A stretch of DNA of 55,533 nt from an uncultured Acidimicrobiales bacterium (GTDB lineage Bacteria; Actinomycetota; Acidimicrobiia; Acidimicrobiales; SZUA-35). A model generated the notes under the pieces. It was not told where the DNA came from. It made no database searches and saw only the letters and a program-made list of their open reading frames with translations. The translations under genes were made by a program, and so were the position numbers. The stretch covers positions 1 to 55,533 of the forward strand of contig CALHCB010000155.1 in the NCBI GenBank assembly GCA_937930695.1, written 5' to 3'. This document shows, one piece after another, positions 47,687 through 55,533 of the stretch (position 1 is the first letter of the stretch; each line of letters starts with the position of its first letter).

Positions 47687-49090
47687 GTGTCTGCTCCGAT
47701 ACGCCCACCGGCACCGTTCATCGTGGATCTTGTAGTCCACGATGCGTGGCTGCTCGCGACCGTCGACGCCGACCGTCGGGAAATTGCTGGTGGCTGGGTT
47801 GCGATTGATGACGGTCTGATTGTCGGAATCGGATCGAAAACCGACAGTGAGCCAGCAGCTCGTCGGCGACTCTCCGCGGATGGTTGCTTGATCACACCGG
47901 GCCTGATCAACACCCACCATCACCTGTACCAGAACCTGACTCGGGCCTATCCGCCTATGACGGGCGAGCCGCTTTTCGGGTGGCTCCAGAGTCTCTATCC
48001 GCTCTGGACCGCGGCGCTCGACGAGGAAGCCGAATACCACGCCGCATGGGTCGGTCTCGCAGAATTGGCCCTCTCGGGCTGCACCACCTCGAGCGACCAT
48101 CACTATCTGCATCCCGTGGGGAGTGGTGATTTGCTCGCAGCGGAGATCAAGGCCGCAGCAGAGCTTGGGTTTCGCTTTCATCCGACCTTTGGCTCGATGA
48201 GCTTGTCGTTCAAGGACGGCGGACTTCCGCCGGACAATGCGGTGCGAACCGAGGAGGAGATCCTCGCCGATTCTGAGCGGCACGTGGCTCGATGGCATGA
48301 CCCGTCCCATGGCTCAATGTGTCAGATCGCGCTCGCCCCTTGCTCGCCGTTCACGGTTTCGCCCCAGCTGATGAGGGAAACCGCTGAGCTTGCTGAGCGG
48401 TTGGACGTTCGGCTTCACACACACCTGGCAGAGAACGAAGAGGACGATGAGTTCGCACTGGCGAAGTTCGGGATGCGCCCTGTCGACCTGTACGAAGACG
48501 TGGGTTGGCTGACGAGCCGGAGCTGGGCGGCGCATGTTGTTCGACCAAATGACGAGGAAATCGTGCGTCTTGGTCGAGCGGGCGTTGGCGTGGCCCATTG
48601 TCCGAGTTCGAACATGATCCTGTCGTCTGGAATCGCAAGGACCGCAGCGCTGCGGACAGCCGGATGCCCGGTCGGCCTTGGTTGTGATGGCTCATCCTCA
48701 GCGGATGCTGCGTCGATGTGGCAGGAAGCACGACTCGCGATGCTCAGCGGCAAGCTTGTCTCGGGGACCCAGTCGACGACGGCTCGGACGACACTCGAAA
48801 TGGCGACCCGCGGCGGGGCGGAATGCCTTGGCCGGGGTGGCGAACTCGGCGAGCTCTCGGTAGGTGCAGTTGGTGATCTTGCGGTGTGGAACTTTGAGGG
48901 TCCGGCGTTCGCTGGAGTGATCACGGACCCGATTGAGGGTTGGCTGCGATGTGGCCCGATGAGTTCCTGGCACACCGTTGTGGCCGGATCGGTGCTGGTG
49001 GAGAACGGCGAACTCGTCTCTGCTGATCTCGCTTCTCGTTTGACCAGACACGCCGAAATCGCCCGTCGGTTCCAGCCCCTCGCTACCTAG
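47687..49090 (+). CDS. 8-oxoguanine deaminase
   Basis: This 467-residue amidohydrolase-superfamily enzyme (COG0402) matches 8-oxoguanine deaminases in detail: PGLINTHHHLYQNLTRAYPP (metal His77 and His79), LFGWLQSLYPLWTAALDEEA, LSGCTTSSDHHYLHP, RLHTHLAENEEDDEFA, VGVAHCPSSNMILSSGIA and LGCDGSSSADAASMWQEARL. It would convert 8-oxoguanine to uric acid and ammonia; other purines or the SsnA-type role remain possible. GTG 47687 lies two bases after the ATPase stop, so import and deamination are cotranscribed. Its product would fit the enzymes of the divergent operon. Confidence 0.88.
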   Translation: MSAPIRPPAPFIVDLVVHDAWLLATVDADRREIAGGWVAIDDGLIVGIGSKTDSEPAARRRLSADGCLITPGLINTHHHLYQNLTRAYPPMTGEPLFGWLQSLYPLWTAALDEEAEYHAAWVGLAELALSGCTTSSDHHYLHPVGSGDLLAAEIKAAAELGFRFHPTFGSMSLSFKDGGLPPDNAVRTEEEILADSERHVARWHDPSHGSMCQIALAPCSPFTVSPQLMRETAELAERLDVRLHTHLAENEEDDEFALAKFGMRPVDLYEDVGWLTSRSWAAHVVRPNDEEIVRLGRAGVGVAHCPSSNMILSSGIARTAALRTAGCPVGLGCDGSSSADAASMWQEARLAMLSGKLVSGTQSTTARTTLEMATRGGAECLGRGGELGELSVGAVGDLAVWNFEGPAFAGVITDPIEGWLRCGPMSSWHTVVAGSVLVENGELVSADLASRLTRHAEIARRFQPLAT

Positions 49091-49393
49091 CGGCGGGGAC
49101 GACAGGGGAACCTGACAACCGCGCCGGACGCTGGCACGTTGATAGGGGAACGGGTGGGGGAGTCCCCGATCCGCCAATCCCTGTGGTGAGTCAAAGTCAC
49201 CAGAGACAACCCGCAGCGGGAACCAGGCAGGGGCCTGGACCCGGCTGATGGCGAATTGCGACTGTCCGTGGCCGGCGAGATCTGGCACACTGGCAGTCGT
49301 TGGGCGACGTCAGCTGGGTCCGAAGGGCCTTTTCAGTACCGTCCTCGGAGGGACAGAGCCGGTCGAACGTTGACCGGACGGAGGGATAGCGCC
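49091..49393 (+). promoter_or_regulatory. 303-base leader region with several hairpins
   Basis: This stretch holds no gene I can support. It contains a repeated AGGGGAAC (near 49104 and 49143), the inverted repeats GGGGGAGTCCCC (near 49156), TGGTGA-N7-TCACCA (near 49183) and CCGGTC-N7-GACCGG (near 49360), and ends in a good ribosome site GGAGGG eight bases before ATG 49394. It may be a structured 5' leader for the large surface protein. It does not match a riboswitch consensus I know. Confidence 0.4.
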
Positions 49394-52300
49394 ATGTGGC
49401 GTCACATTGAGCGAGCCTTTGGAATCAGCCTGAGTAAGGCTGCCCTGGGCGCTATTGGAGTCGTTGGAGTCACACTGCTCGGCGTGTTCGTCGTGCAGTC
49501 AGCTCCTCGTCCCGAGGCCAGCTTTGACTTGGCGGACGGATCGGCGTGGCTGCCCTCGACCGCCATCGGTGGCGTGTCGTTGCTCGACGGCGGAGCGGGC
49601 TCGATCGCGACCTCACTCGGAGTGGCGGCACCCGGCGATGCGTTGAAGGTGGTCCAATCGGGCTCCGACGCGCTCATCGTCAACGAGAGCGAAGGGACCG
49701 TGAGCAGGCTCGATGGTGCGGGTTGGCGAATTGCCACCGGCAGAGTCCAGTTCGGACAACCCGGCACGCAGCTCGATGTCGTCGCCGATGGCGACGTTGG
49801 TTGGGTCATCAAGCCAGGATCGGTCGTTCCCATCGACCTCGAGACACTGAGCCAACGTGAGCCTGTTCCGGTCGGAGCATCCTTCGCCGAGGGTCATGTC
49901 ACGGGAGACGGCAGCCTTCTGTTTTCTTCGGCCGATCCCGATGTGCCCGTGCGTCGCTACCCGGTGGCTGGTGGCGAACCGCTCGAAATCGAAGGCCTCG
50001 ATGGTCCGGTCGCCTTCCGCGATCTCGGCACTGAAACCGTGGGTGTCGACCTCGATGACCGCTCGGTGTGGGTCGAGGGTCGCGGCATCGTCTGCGCCGC
50101 ACTCGAATTTCCTGAAGGCGCAACGCTGTCAGTCGGCGGATCGGGTTCTGATCTCCTGGTCGTGTCGGAGACGGGTGGCGCAATGATGTGGTCACCTCTG
50201 TCGAACGGATGCCCTTCGACAGCAGACTTTGTAGCGCTCGACGCCAGCCGGTTCGGAACTCCCGTCGTGACAGAGGGATGGGCAGCGGTTCCGGACTTGG
50301 ACAGCGGCGATGTCGTCGTGCTCGATCTCGTCAGTCGCAGCGTCATCGCTCGCCAGCCAATCGACGGCCTGGGTGCTGCAGCGCTGCCTGCGACGTTCGA
50401 GCTCGTGGCGGAGAACGGTGCGGTGTGGTTCAACGAGCCCTCGGGTACGGCCGCTGGTCTCATTCGTCGCGATGGCAATGTGATTCCGGTTGCCAAATAT
50501 GACGCCGGCTCAGACAGCGGGTTTGTGGCAGCTCCTGTTGACGAACCCGGCGACGAAGGTCGTGAGGTGAGCGTCGCCGGCGCCCTGCAGGAACGCGAAG
50601 AGCGTGCGGATGACGCCGACGAGGCCGACCCGCTCGTGCCTGAATCAGAGCTTGCCCAGCCTGATACAGCAGCGGCTGAGCCAGAACGCGTGGAACCTGA
50701 ACAGCCCGATTCGGGCAACGAAACTACTGACACAACAACCGAAACCCCCGACAACGAGGATCCGGGAACCGACCCGGACGATGGCTCTGAAGACCCGAAC
50801 GAGAACCCGCCAACCACTCCTCCGACGACGGCACCACCTGGTGAGGAAGACGACGGCGACAACGAGACAGAGACGCCGGTGATCGACATCAGGATCGGTG
50901 TGACCGCCCAGCAAATCAACGCGGGCGAGTCCATCACGTTCCAGTCCATCACGATCGAAGGAAATCCCCGGTTCTTCGACCTTCAGATCTCGCCGAATAC
51001 AGCGGTCATCGGTCCGTTCGAAGCGTTCGGGACATTCAGCTATTCGTTCCCGAACGAGGGCACGTACACGGCCACGATGGAGGCGTGCGACCCCGACAAC
51101 AATTGCGACACGGACAGCATCTCGATCGAGGTGCTGCCCCCCGACTTCGACATCGAACTGGTGGCGGCATTCACCGCACCGATCAACATCGTTGCCGGGG
51201 AAGCCGTTGAGTTCACTGATGTGAGCCAGGGAGAGCCCACTGAGTGGTCCTGGATCTTCGAGGGGGGTTCGCCGAACTCGTCCGCGGCGCAGAATCCGAC
51301 CACGACCTTCTCCACCGCTGGCACCAAGACGATCACCCTGACGGCGAGAAGCGATGACGGCCAAGTGAAGTCAACCTCACTCGACATTGACGTTGTCGCG
51401 GCTGCCCCGGCATTCACCGCAACCATCAATGGGCCATCGACGGTGACTGTCGGCGAGACGATCACTTACTCGGTGAGCACCGATGACCCCAACGGTCCGA
51501 CAGATCCGCACTGGAATGTTCAGGCTGCTGCCGATATCGCTCCGAGTGGCGATTCGGTCGACGTTCGTTGGACGATCTCTGGCACGTTCAATGTGAACGT
51601 CACCATCGGTAGCGGCGACGACGAGATCACCCAGGATCTCCTGGTGACGGTCGAAGAGCCCGATCCCGTTGCCGCGGACCTGGTTCTTTCGTGCGATCGA
51701 GCCGAGGCCGACGTCAACGTCGCTACGAATTGCTCGGTATCGAACCCAGCGGCGTTCACCGACTATGTCTGGACCCAAACTGGGGTCGGCGGCGGCACAG
51801 CGGGGAGCCCGGGTAGCTATTCATTCCAGTCGAGCACGGCGGGTACCGCAACGATTTCCGTGAGTGCCACCGATCTCGCAACTTCAACATCGGTGACCGG
51901 CAACTCGGTCAACGTCACGATTACCGACGCACCGGTCATCCAAATTCTGCCGGACGTCAGTGTGTCTGGCCCGACGACCTTGGAAGAAGGCCAGGGTGGA
52001 ACTTGGTCTGTGACCAACGTGGGCGGACCGATCACGAGCTACAGCTGGACGGCAGACGGCGGCGCATCGGGTACGAATGAAACGTTCTCGACGAGCTTCG
52101 CTACGGCTGGAACCTACACGGTGTCGCTGACCGCGACGGGGGCAGGGTCGAGCAGCGACTCCATCGTGGTCACGGTGAACGCCCCGGAGGAGGAGCCATC
52201 GCCGTTTGGCGTCGCCTGCAATCTGGCATCTGCTGAGCAGGGCACGTTCGTGCCTTGTCTGTTGCAGGGATCTGCATCTGACTTCACCAACTACAACTGG

Positions 52301-53002
52301 TCGGTTGCTTGGCCTGACCCTGCGCTGGCGAACTCTTGGGGAGCGAGCGCGACCGAGTTCCATATCGGGTACCTCGGGACGGGAACGGTCACGGTCACCC
52401 TGACCGCCGTGGACAACGCGACGGGCTCCACGGTGAGTGCGAGCGATTCGATCACCTACACCGCCCCACCGGCTGACCCTGCGCCTGAGGTGTCGATTTC
52501 CGGGCCGGCATCGCTGGAGACCGGTCAGACGGGAAGCTTCAGTGTGGCCAACAGTGGTGGCTCGATCACGTCGATCACATGGTCGGCCGAAGGTCAAGGG
52601 GGCGGCTCAGCGGAGCAGTACTCGGTGGCGTGGGCGACAGCAGGGACCTACAGCGTCAGTCTCAGCGTGAGTGGGCCAGGCGGTACGTCAACTTCTGGTC
52701 TCACGGTGACGGTCTCAGACCCTGCGCCTGTTGCTGCACCGTTCAACATGACCTGCGCTGCCGGCAGTGCTGCGATCGGCGCCACGGTGTCATGCAACTT
52801 CCAGGGCAACGCTGGTGACTTTTCCGGCATGGGATGGAGCACCAACTATCCCAATCCGGCCAGCGGCACAGGTTGGGTGTCGTCCAGTACGCAAAACGTG
52901 ATCAAGTATGAAGAAGCAGGCACGGTCACGGTGACCCTGTCAGCTGTTGACATTGGGACCGGGCAGCCGGTCTCGGTCACTCGGACCATTGTCTACGGCT
53001 GA
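49394..53002 (+). CDS. Large surface protein with propeller-like domain and eight Ig/PKD-like repeats
   Basis: This 1202-residue protein has one N-terminal membrane helix (about 17-36), a beta-rich region of about 390 residues with repeated short blades (for example GDVGWVIKPGSVVPIDLETL), an acidic then Thr/Pro-rich linker (about 395-495), and then PKD or Ig-like domains to the end, such as TEWSWIFEGGSPNSSAAQNP and TTTFSTAGTKTITLTA. Three modules carry a Cys pair with the same CX12C spacing (C767/780, C942/955, C1121/1134). No C-terminal anchor is seen. ATG 49394 is preferred for its ribosome site. A role in adhesion or the cell envelope is inferred. Confidence 0.75.
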   Translation: MWRHIERAFGISLSKAALGAIGVVGVTLLGVFVVQSAPRPEASFDLADGSAWLPSTAIGGVSLLDGGAGSIATSLGVAAPGDALKVVQSGSDALIVNESEGTVSRLDGAGWRIATGRVQFGQPGTQLDVVADGDVGWVIKPGSVVPIDLETLSQREPVPVGASFAEGHVTGDGSLLFSSADPDVPVRRYPVAGGEPLEIEGLDGPVAFRDLGTETVGVDLDDRSVWVEGRGIVCAALEFPEGATLSVGGSGSDLLVVSETGGAMMWSPLSNGCPSTADFVALDASRFGTPVVTEGWAAVPDLDSGDVVVLDLVSRSVIARQPIDGLGAAALPATFELVAENGAVWFNEPSGTAAGLIRRDGNVIPVAKYDAGSDSGFVAAPVDEPGDEGREVSVAGALQEREERADDADEADPLVPESELAQPDTAAAEPERVEPEQPDSGNETTDTTTETPDNEDPGTDPDDGSEDPNENPPTTPPTTAPPGEEDDGDNETETPVIDIRIGVTAQQINAGESITFQSITIEGNPRFFDLQISPNTAVIGPFEAFGTFSYSFPNEGTYTATMEACDPDNNCDTDSISIEVLPPDFDIELVAAFTAPINIVAGEAVEFTDVSQGEPTEWSWIFEGGSPNSSAAQNPTTTFSTAGTKTITLTARSDDGQVKSTSLDIDVVAAAPAFTATINGPSTVTVGETITYSVSTDDPNGPTDPHWNVQAAADIAPSGDSVDVRWTISGTFNVNVTIGSGDDEITQDLLVTVEEPDPVAADLVLSCDRAEADVNVATNCSVSNPAAFTDYVWTQTGVGGGTAGSPGSYSFQSSTAGTATISVSATDLATSTSVTGNSVNVTITDAPVIQILPDVSVSGPTTLEEGQGGTWSVTNVGGPITSYSWTADGGASGTNETFSTSFATAGTYTVSLTATGAGSSSDSIVVTVNAPEEEPSPFGVACNLASAEQGTFVPCLLQGSASDFTNYNWSVAWPDPALANSWGASATEFHIGYLGTGTVTVTLTAVDNATGSTVSASDSITYTAPPADPAPEVSISGPASLETGQTGSFSVANSGGSITSITWSAEGQGGGSAEQYSVAWATAGTYSVSLSVSGPGGTSTSGLTVTVSDPAPVAAPFNMTCAAGSAAIGATVSCNFQGNAGDFSGMGWSTNYPNPASGTGWVSSSTQNVIKYEEAGTVTVTLSAVDIGTGQPVSVTRTIVYG

Positions 53003-53008
53003 TCTATC

Positions 53009-55261
53009 TCAACGAGACACGAGTGATCGAGGGTCGACGGCTGCTTTCAGTCGAGTACGCGCCGACTGACTCCGGCGAGCGGCTTTGACGGCTTCGTCGG
53101 CGTTGGTCCACGCCAAGGCTGCCGCATCAGAACTCGGGGCTGCGGTGGAGTAGAGCGCTTGGTCGACAACTCCTGCCATCGCGGCGACCGGGTTGCCGAC
53201 TGGGCTCAGATCCCGAAGGTCGAGCTCTTCGGCAGTATCCATGAGCGAGAAGGCTCGATCGGCAGGAAGGCCGAGTGACATCAGCCTTTCTCGCGTTTCG
53301 AGCCATGCGCCGATTGCCCGCTTCGAGGGATCGGCTGCTCGCTTGCGACGGGAGCGCCGAAGTCGCTTTCCGCCGATGACCACAAGGAGATACAGCAGCG
53401 GCAGAATGACGACCAGAATGGGAATCGACCACGCAGCCAGTGAGCGGCCGCCGGTCGCTGGTTCGGGTATGAGGATCGGCTCTTGGAGTTCGGGCAGGTC
53501 GGTGATCTGGGCCTGTTCTCCTTCTGAGCTCACCGCGGGAGTCCGAGCTGTCTGATCGTCAGTGACGTTGCCATCGTTTGTGGGTTCGAAGGCCGTCCAG
53601 CCTTGGCCCATGATCCACACCTCGGGCCAAGCGTGAATCATGTCCTCGGTCACGGTGGCCTGGTCAGCCTCCACCGTCAAGGGCGTAGGAAGGCGGTATC
53701 CCACGACGACTCGGGAGGGGATTCCCAACTGGCGGGCTGCGATGGCAAACGTCGAAGCCGATTGTTCGGAGAACCCGACGCCACCGAGCTCAGTACCCGC
53801 ATCGCCGGCCTCATCCGCTGGACGCAGGTAGGAAGCGATGGCGGCAAGGCTGTGCCCGGCCGGCGAGTCCTCGTTGTACCCGAAGGAATCAGAGCGGAGC
53901 GTCTCCTCCAGAATTTGCAGTCGCTCGAGTTCTGTCCCGGCCCCCACGGTCGCGGCGGAAAGGAAGTCTTCGAAGATCGGGACCTGATCATCGGTGAGTG
54001 CAGGCGGCTCGGCCGCATACCGAACATTGCTCGGTGCATCTTCGACCGAGGAGGTCGGCGTGATTTCTCGGGCATCCAGCACTTGGGTGGTGACGAATCG
54101 AAGCTCCTGGCGGGCATCGTCGACTCGGGCGATCGAGCCGGCTCGAGGGTCCCATCCGATCTCACCTTCGCCCGATTCCAGAACTGTGCCGACTCGCGGA
54201 AGGAACCGAAACGGGTAGTCGCTCGTGAGTTCCACAGCCACGCTTACCGACGTTGGCTTGTTCGCTCCGCTTTGAGTCGGAAGCGGGAGGGTTGCACCCG
54301 ACGCCTCGAACCGGGCCGTCGATGTCCAAACCGCTCCGTCGTATTGGTCGAGCACCGCGACGGGGATCAACGAGATCGAATCTCCGGGGTTGAGCCCGAC
54401 GACGCGCGTTGTGAAGACCTCCGCCGGGGTCGCGGCAACCAGGCCCGCTTTGACCCGAGCGAGTGGCGTCGACGATTCGAAGATCTCCAGTGGGCGAACA
54501 AGTTGCTCGCGAAGGTCATAGGCAGTCTCGTCGCGGTCGACCAGAGCTTGATTGACGGCGACTGCGCCGAGGCCGAGCGCAGCGATGATCGGGAGTGCCT
54601 TGAGCAGTTGCCTACCGCGGATCGCCGTGTGGTCCTGTGCAGGTACACCGGCGAGATCGGACCGAGCGTTGTCGGCTCGATGTTCGGCCTCGGTCAGCGG
54701 CCGATCCGCAGCCCCGAGTGCAACGAGCGCCAGGCTCGCCACGCCGACGGCGACGGCGTACCACCAGGGAGATGGACCTTGCCCGATGGTGTAGGCCACG
54801 GCTGTTCCGTGCACGGCGGCAAGCGGGAGGACCACTGCGGCCCCTGCTCGTCGCCGAATGGCGATGTCGGTCGTCAGCCACGCGCCAAGAGCCGACACGA
54901 TGACCGGCGGAAGGATGAAGGTCCGACTCGCAGGGATCAGCAACCCGGTTGACGCCAGGGCCTTCCAGGACTCCACGAGGTCAGTCGGTAGATCGCCAAT
55001 GGCTGCTGCGCTCCAGGCCGCGACGCCGACCAACGTTGAGAGGATGGCAACAAGAAACGACGCGCTGGCGCCGATACGCAGCCGCACGAGGAGCAGGGCG
55101 AGCCAGGAACCGAGAACCGACGCCACGATGGTCGGGACGACGTGGCCTTGGTCGGCGTAGATCGTGTTCCAGTGGACGATCGACAGGCAAACCGCGATCG
55201 TGGAAACCAACACGATCGCAGCATCGAGCGGACGGAGGCCGCTGGTGAGTCGTTCGATCAT
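53009..55261 (-). CDS. TgpA-like membrane protein with altered transglutaminase domain
   Basis: This 750-residue protein has about six N-terminal helices (residues 10-190), a further helix near 215-235, an exterior transglutaminase-like domain (about 440-580) and one helix near 610-635 with a cytoplasmic tail. The core GVGFSEQSASTFAIAARQLG, then IPSRVVVGY, and MIHAWPEVWIMGQGWTAFEP are family-like. However, Ser498 stands where active members have the catalytic Cys, and Glu559 where DPT gives Asp; His543 is kept. ATG 55261 makes an ATGA overlap with the DUF58 gene. The pair is common near MoxR genes; peptidase or cross-linking activity is doubtful. Confidence 0.85.
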   Translation of the reverse strand: MIERLTSGLRPLDAAIVLVSTIAVCLSIVHWNTIYADQGHVVPTIVASVLGSWLALLLVRLRIGASASFLVAILSTLVGVAAWSAAAIGDLPTDLVESWKALASTGLLIPASRTFILPPVIVSALGAWLTTDIAIRRRAGAAVVLPLAAVHGTAVAYTIGQGPSPWWYAVAVGVASLALVALGAADRPLTEAEHRADNARSDLAGVPAQDHTAIRGRQLLKALPIIAALGLGAVAVNQALVDRDETAYDLREQLVRPLEIFESSTPLARVKAGLVAATPAEVFTTRVVGLNPGDSISLIPVAVLDQYDGAVWTSTARFEASGATLPLPTQSGANKPTSVSVAVELTSDYPFRFLPRVGTVLESGEGEIGWDPRAGSIARVDDARQELRFVTTQVLDAREITPTSSVEDAPSNVRYAAEPPALTDDQVPIFEDFLSAATVGAGTELERLQILEETLRSDSFGYNEDSPAGHSLAAIASYLRPADEAGDAGTELGGVGFSEQSASTFAIAARQLGIPSRVVVGYRLPTPLTVEADQATVTEDMIHAWPEVWIMGQGWTAFEPTNDGNVTDDQTARTPAVSSEGEQAQITDLPELQEPILIPEPATGGRSLAAWSIPILVVILPLLYLLVVIGGKRLRRSRRKRAADPSKRAIGAWLETRERLMSLGLPADRAFSLMDTAEELDLRDLSPVGNPVAAMAGVVDQALYSTAAPSSDAAALAWTNADEAVKAARRSQSARTRLKAAVDPRSLVSR

Positions 55262-55533
55262 CCGAACCGCGCCTTCCACGCGGCGGCGACTTGTTGGCTC
55301 GTGCCACCGTTGATGACCACGGCACCAGGAATACGCATGCCAGGACGGTCGAAGGTTTCACCAACCTGCACGACCGTCACCATGTCGAAGCGAGGGCGAA
55401 CCCTGGTGATGCCGACCGTCATATCGGCAGGTGGCTGACCGGTGACGGCGCCGAGCGAGACTCCCTCGACTCGTTCCGCGAATCGAATGACGCCATTCAG
55501 GCCAGGATCGTCATCGTCGGGCTGCACACCAGC
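55258..55533 (-). CDS. DUF58-type protein, C-terminal part (partial)
   Basis: The frame is open to the end of the window, so the N-terminal part lies outside. The visible 91 residues have VSLGAVTGQPPADMTVGITR, then RPRFDMVTVVQVGE and the end VINGGTSQQVAAAWKARFG, which resembles the last segment of DUF58 proteins. The four-base overlap with the transglutaminase-like gene is the usual DUF58-TgpA arrangement. The call leans on context because the diagnostic DUF58 motif is missing from the fragment. Confidence 0.6.
   Translation of the reverse strand, partial: AGVQPDDDDPGLNGVIRFAERVEGVSLGAVTGQPPADMTVGITRVRPRFDMVTVVQVGETFDRPGMRIPGAVVINGGTSQQVAAAWKARFG

Noticed and set aside
49091..49393. Leader as a ydaO (c-di-AMP) or GEMM (c-di-GMP) riboswitch
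   Set aside because: Some G-rich and hairpin elements looked similar, but the conserved core strings of either class could not be aligned; left as an unassigned leader.
53603..54952. 449-codon plus-strand frame opposite the transglutaminase-like gene
   Set aside because: Arg- and Gly-rich shadow composition, no domain, wholly inside the minus-strand gene.

Overview
The window reads as a continuous piece of a high-GC actinobacterial chromosome. The best guess is a marine Acidimicrobiia-type organism. That rests on a full-length NuoL-M-N tail, frequent GTG starts, an ECF sigma factor, an F420/FMN split-barrel enzyme, the DUF58-transglutaminase pair and LxxC lipoproteins with acidic linkers; it is an inference, since no rRNA or marker gene is present. 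Genes are packed tightly, often with ATGA, TGATG or TAGTG stop/start overlaps. I see no tRNA, rRNA, CRISPR array, phage or insertion sequence.

Layout. 1-3417: end of the complex I operon (nuoL fragment, nuoM, nuoN). 3460-10381: small accessory genes, namely an HNH-like protein, an Asp/Glu racemase-family protein, an ECF sigma factor overlapping a membrane-anchored repeat protein, a GNAT, a MidA/NDUFAF7-type methyltransferase, a TetR regulator and a polytopic membrane protein. 10512-19333: a C2 module with acetyl-CoA synthetase, a HAD-like gene lacking a normal start codon, malate synthase G, GlcG and the glycolate oxidase subunits GlcD, GlcE and GlcF. Glycolate would become glyoxylate and, with acetyl-CoA, malate. 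19358-21136: a polar amino-acid ABC permease and binding protein without an ATPase. 21298-33765: HtpX, a GGDEF-EAL protein, a peroxiredoxin, a spermidine-synthase-like/AzlC/AzlD/lipoprotein string, an F420-type enzyme, AlkC, a class V aminotransferase and a DUF3179 lipoprotein.

33820-49090 is the most interesting part: two divergent transcription units that look like a purine or uric-acid catabolic island. The minus unit encodes an M20 ureido-hydrolase (AllC/HyuC type), a shortened YgfK-like iron-sulfur protein, an N-carbamoyl-D-amino-acid hydrolase, a fused Fe-S/molybdopterin xanthine-dehydrogenase-type enzyme and a fold-II PLP enzyme, and it ends at a clear intrinsic terminator. The plus side encodes a YkoF/MTH1187-HTH regulator, a BMP-type nucleoside ABC transporter and an 8-oxoguanine deaminase. 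A perfect TTTACAA-T-TTGTAAA palindrome lies just upstream of the minus unit and a close variant lies upstream of the transporter, so one regulator probably controls both. The gene set resembles, with substitutions, the E. coli ygeW-ygeX-ygeY-hyuA-ygfK-ssnA-xdhD region linked to uric-acid use in gut anaerobes.

49091-55533: a 303-base leader with hairpins, a 1202-residue surface protein with PKD-like domains, and a DUF58/transglutaminase-like pair on the opposite strand that runs off the window.
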